DNA of 64,000 bases from Phycisphaerae bacterium (GTDB lineage: Bacteria; Planctomycetota; Phycisphaerae; UBA1845; UTPLA1), in the NCBI GenBank assembly GCA_035275405.1, contig DATEMU010000013.1:62001-126000 (forward strand). The letters are read 5' to 3'. The notes beneath the pieces were generated by a model. That model did not search any database and was not told where the DNA came from. It was given only the letters and a program-made list of their open reading frames with translations. This document shows positions 62,505 through 64,000 of the stretch, in pieces. Both the position numbers and the translations under genes were made by a program. Within the stretch, counting starts at the first letter, position 1, and every line of letters starts with the position of its first letter.

Positions 62505-62969
62505 CTCTTCCTCCCCCGACCCCTCGCCGATTGCCTTTTCAAAAATGATGAGATTGTCCGCCCGGTCAGGGTCCCACCGCACGCCGGCGATGTTGAAACC
62601 CATCTTGATCGCCATGTGCAGGATCGGCCGATGGGCGTTGTGGCACTCCATGCGCATGTGCAGATACTCGTGCTCCGCCGCCCACGCGCACTGCGCCTCG
62701 TGCATCTGCGTCGCGATCCCCAGCCGCCGATAGTCCGGCAGGATCCCCGTCAGCCACGAAAAAAAGACCGTCGGCTTGAGTTCGAACCCCGTGGAAAACG
62801 CGACCGGCTGCTTGTCGACGTGCGCCACAAGCAAAAGCGCGTTATACCGACCGCGCAGGCGCCGTCGAAAAAACTCCACGTCGTGCGCCGGCCGGAAGAT
62901 CTCGTTGTAAAGATCGGCGATCAACGGCAGCTCGCCCGGGCCGACAATCATCACTTCCGCATTGGCCAT
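62499..62969 (-). CDS. GNAT family N-acetyltransferase
   Basis: 156 residues from the ATG at 62969. Acetyl-CoA motif LTGILPDYRRLGIATQMHEA near residue 75, and the C-terminal HRPILHMAIKMGFNIAGVRW. The last residues (GEGSGEEEE) end in a stop formed by the repeat array. No substrate can be named. Confidence 0.85.
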   Translation of the reverse strand: MANAEVMIVGPGELPLIADLYNEIFRPAHDVEFFRRRLRGRYNALLLVAHVDKQPVAFSTGFELKPTVFFSWLTGILPDYRRLGIATQMHEAQCAWAAEHEYLHMRMECHNAHRPILHMAIKMGFNIAGVRWDPDRADNLIIFEKAIGEGSGEEEE

Positions 62970-63027
62970 TTCACTAGGATATAAACGCGGACCGGCTTTG
63001 TCGAATCGGTCGCCGCGGCGACAAACA

Positions 63028-64000
63028 TCAATTCCTCCAGCGTCCGCCGATCGGCCGCGCCAGCCGGTAGACCTGGATCGAATTGCCGATGTTGGCCACC
63101 GGACGGATGAGCTTCCCTTCAGCGATCTCCAGGGCCGGCACGAAGATGAATCGACCGTGGTCATTCACCGGGTAGGACCTTCCGCGAAGCGAGTTGCTGA
63201 TGGCCACCAGGCCCGGCCCCAGGGGTTGGCCCTCCGCCAGGTCGGGAACTCGATAATCGATTCCGTAGATCGCGGGATCCACCCGCCCGAAGTACAGCAG
63301 TTGAATCGGGCCGGTTTCGCGCTGCGTCTGGAAATGCCGCAGGGCGATGAGATCCTGGCCCCAGTCGAGGTTCGAGTCCGTCGCGTACCGGAATCCCTGC
63401 GACGGGCCGCCGGCGATCTGGTTGAAGTAGGTCAGGTAATGCGGGTGAATTCGGGCAGTCTCGACGCCGCACCAGACCAGCAGGACCGTGACAATGGCCG
63501 ACCACCAGCGCCGCCTCGGCGCTGCGCAGAGGCAGATGGCGACAAAGAGCCAGACCAGGGGAGCGGCGGGGAGGATCATCCGCAGCCCCAGTTGCTTGTT
63601 GGAAAAAAATGAGAACACGACGAACAGCAGCGCCGCCGGCATGAGCAATAACCAGGGGAGCAGGCCGCGGTACGCACGAAGCGCCAGCGCCCGGCCCATC
63701 CCTAGAAAAAAGAGCGCCAGTAGCGGCAGTGGGGTCTTCACCGCCAACAGTGCGATGAAATAGAACCACTTGCCTCCGAAGTAGTATTGGCCGAAGAGAA
63801 ACGAGGGGTCCCCGACTGCCGCGTCGCGAAGCTGGTTGTCCAGCGCCGTCACGAAGCTCGCGGGCAGCGGCAAGGGCGTCCCGCCGGGGACGATCCGTTG
63901 CACCAGCTTGCCCGCGCCGCTGGCGAAGGCGAACGAGTTAAGAAGCCGCCCCACTTCCTGAAAATGATACCCCGCGCAGATCGTGACTCCGCTCACCAGA
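63028..64000 (-). CDS. Membrane glycosyltransferase, GT39/ArnT-like, 5' end cut by window
   Basis: At least 324 residues; the frame is open through base 64000. Several hydrophobic helices and the conserved tail GPSQGFRYATDSNLDWGQDL, which is common to planctomycete dolichyl-phosphate-mannose-transferase-like proteins. The N-terminal catalytic Asp/Glu motif would be outside the window. Expected substrate is a polyprenyl-phosphate sugar. Confidence 0.78.
   Translation of the reverse strand, partial: LVSGVTICAGYHFQEVGRLLNSFAFASGAGKLVQRIVPGGTPLPLPASFVTALDNQLRDAAVGDPSFLFGQYYFGGKWFYFIALLAVKTPLPLLALFFLGMGRALALRAYRGLLPWLLLMPAALLFVVFSFFSNKQLGLRMILPAAPLVWLFVAICLCAAPRRRWWSAIVTVLLVWCGVETARIHPHYLTYFNQIAGGPSQGFRYATDSNLDWGQDLIALRHFQTQRETGPIQLLYFGRVDPAIYGIDYRVPDLAEGQPLGPGLVAISNSLRGRSYPVNDHGRFIFVPALEIAEGKLIRPVANIGNSIQVYRLARPIGGRWRN

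Overview
The window looks like chromosomal DNA of a high-GC planctomycete-type bacterium (Planctomycetota, possibly Phycisphaerae or an uncultured relative). The clues are an exosortase/EpsI pair with a PEP-CTERM cargo protein, small membrane proteins ending in a CxxCGYxLxGLP...CPECG zinc ribbon, many exported proteins of unknown function, a Tad pilus locus, and a Ser/Thr kinase fused to a CHASE2 domain. The taxonomic placement is inference. I saw no rRNA, tRNA, CRISPR array, transposase or replication origin.

Layout. 1-10.9 kb (minus strand): an exopolysaccharide export and protein-sorting locus (SLBB exporter, exosortase, EpsI, a 1524-residue TPR protein, and a Wzz/BY-kinase cut by the window edge). 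11.3-14.4 kb: a sugar O-acyltransferase and a DUF4139-like exported protein. 14.5-16.9 kb: small accessory genes resembling immunity proteins (CdiI-like, DUF4279-like, RraB-like). 16.9-17.5 kb: a gene-free stretch packed with short-period repeats. 17.5-19.0 kb: a SnoaL-like protein and a Rieske-flavodoxin fusion. 19.05-27.3 kb (minus strand): a Tad/Flp pilus locus running flp, flp, prepilin peptidase, tadE, cpaB, cpaC, tadG, cpaE, without the motor ATPase or the TadB/TadC platform. 28-33.7 kb: a PDZ protein, an XRE/S24 repressor-like regulator, an ABC-ATPase fused to a GNAT domain, an acidic protein, and an array of membrane zinc-ribbon modules, one interrupted by a UGA exactly at a zinc-ligand cysteine. 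33.8-45.3 kb: PEP-CTERM protein, Rex, three exported proteins, cobalamin adenosyltransferase, KimA-like transporter and phosphoglycerate mutase. 45.3-51.1 kb: DUF4160/DUF2442 pair, PilZ protein, a parDE module overlapping pyrC, a PP2C phosphatase and pyrR-pyrB. 51.2-54.2 kb: MacA-like adaptor, MacB-like ATPase and an isoaspartyl methyltransferase. 54.2-58.0 kb: a Phd/ParE module, a lipoprotein, a zinc-ribbon membrane protein and FtcD. 58-64 kb: kinase-CHASE2, lipoprotein, HutI, GNAT and a truncated glycosyltransferase.

How the genes work together. The exosortase should process PEP-CTERM proteins such as the one at 33.8 kb, while the Wza/Wzz-kinase pair exports a polysaccharide. FtcD and HutI act in histidine breakdown, and PyrB, PyrR and PyrC in pyrimidine synthesis. 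The observations most worth checking are the UGA-for-Cys zinc ribbon, the regulator plus ABC-GNAT fusion, a 7-nt-period repeat array read in frame inside pyrC and matching an intergenic array 30 kb away, and the orphan immunity-like gene cluster.
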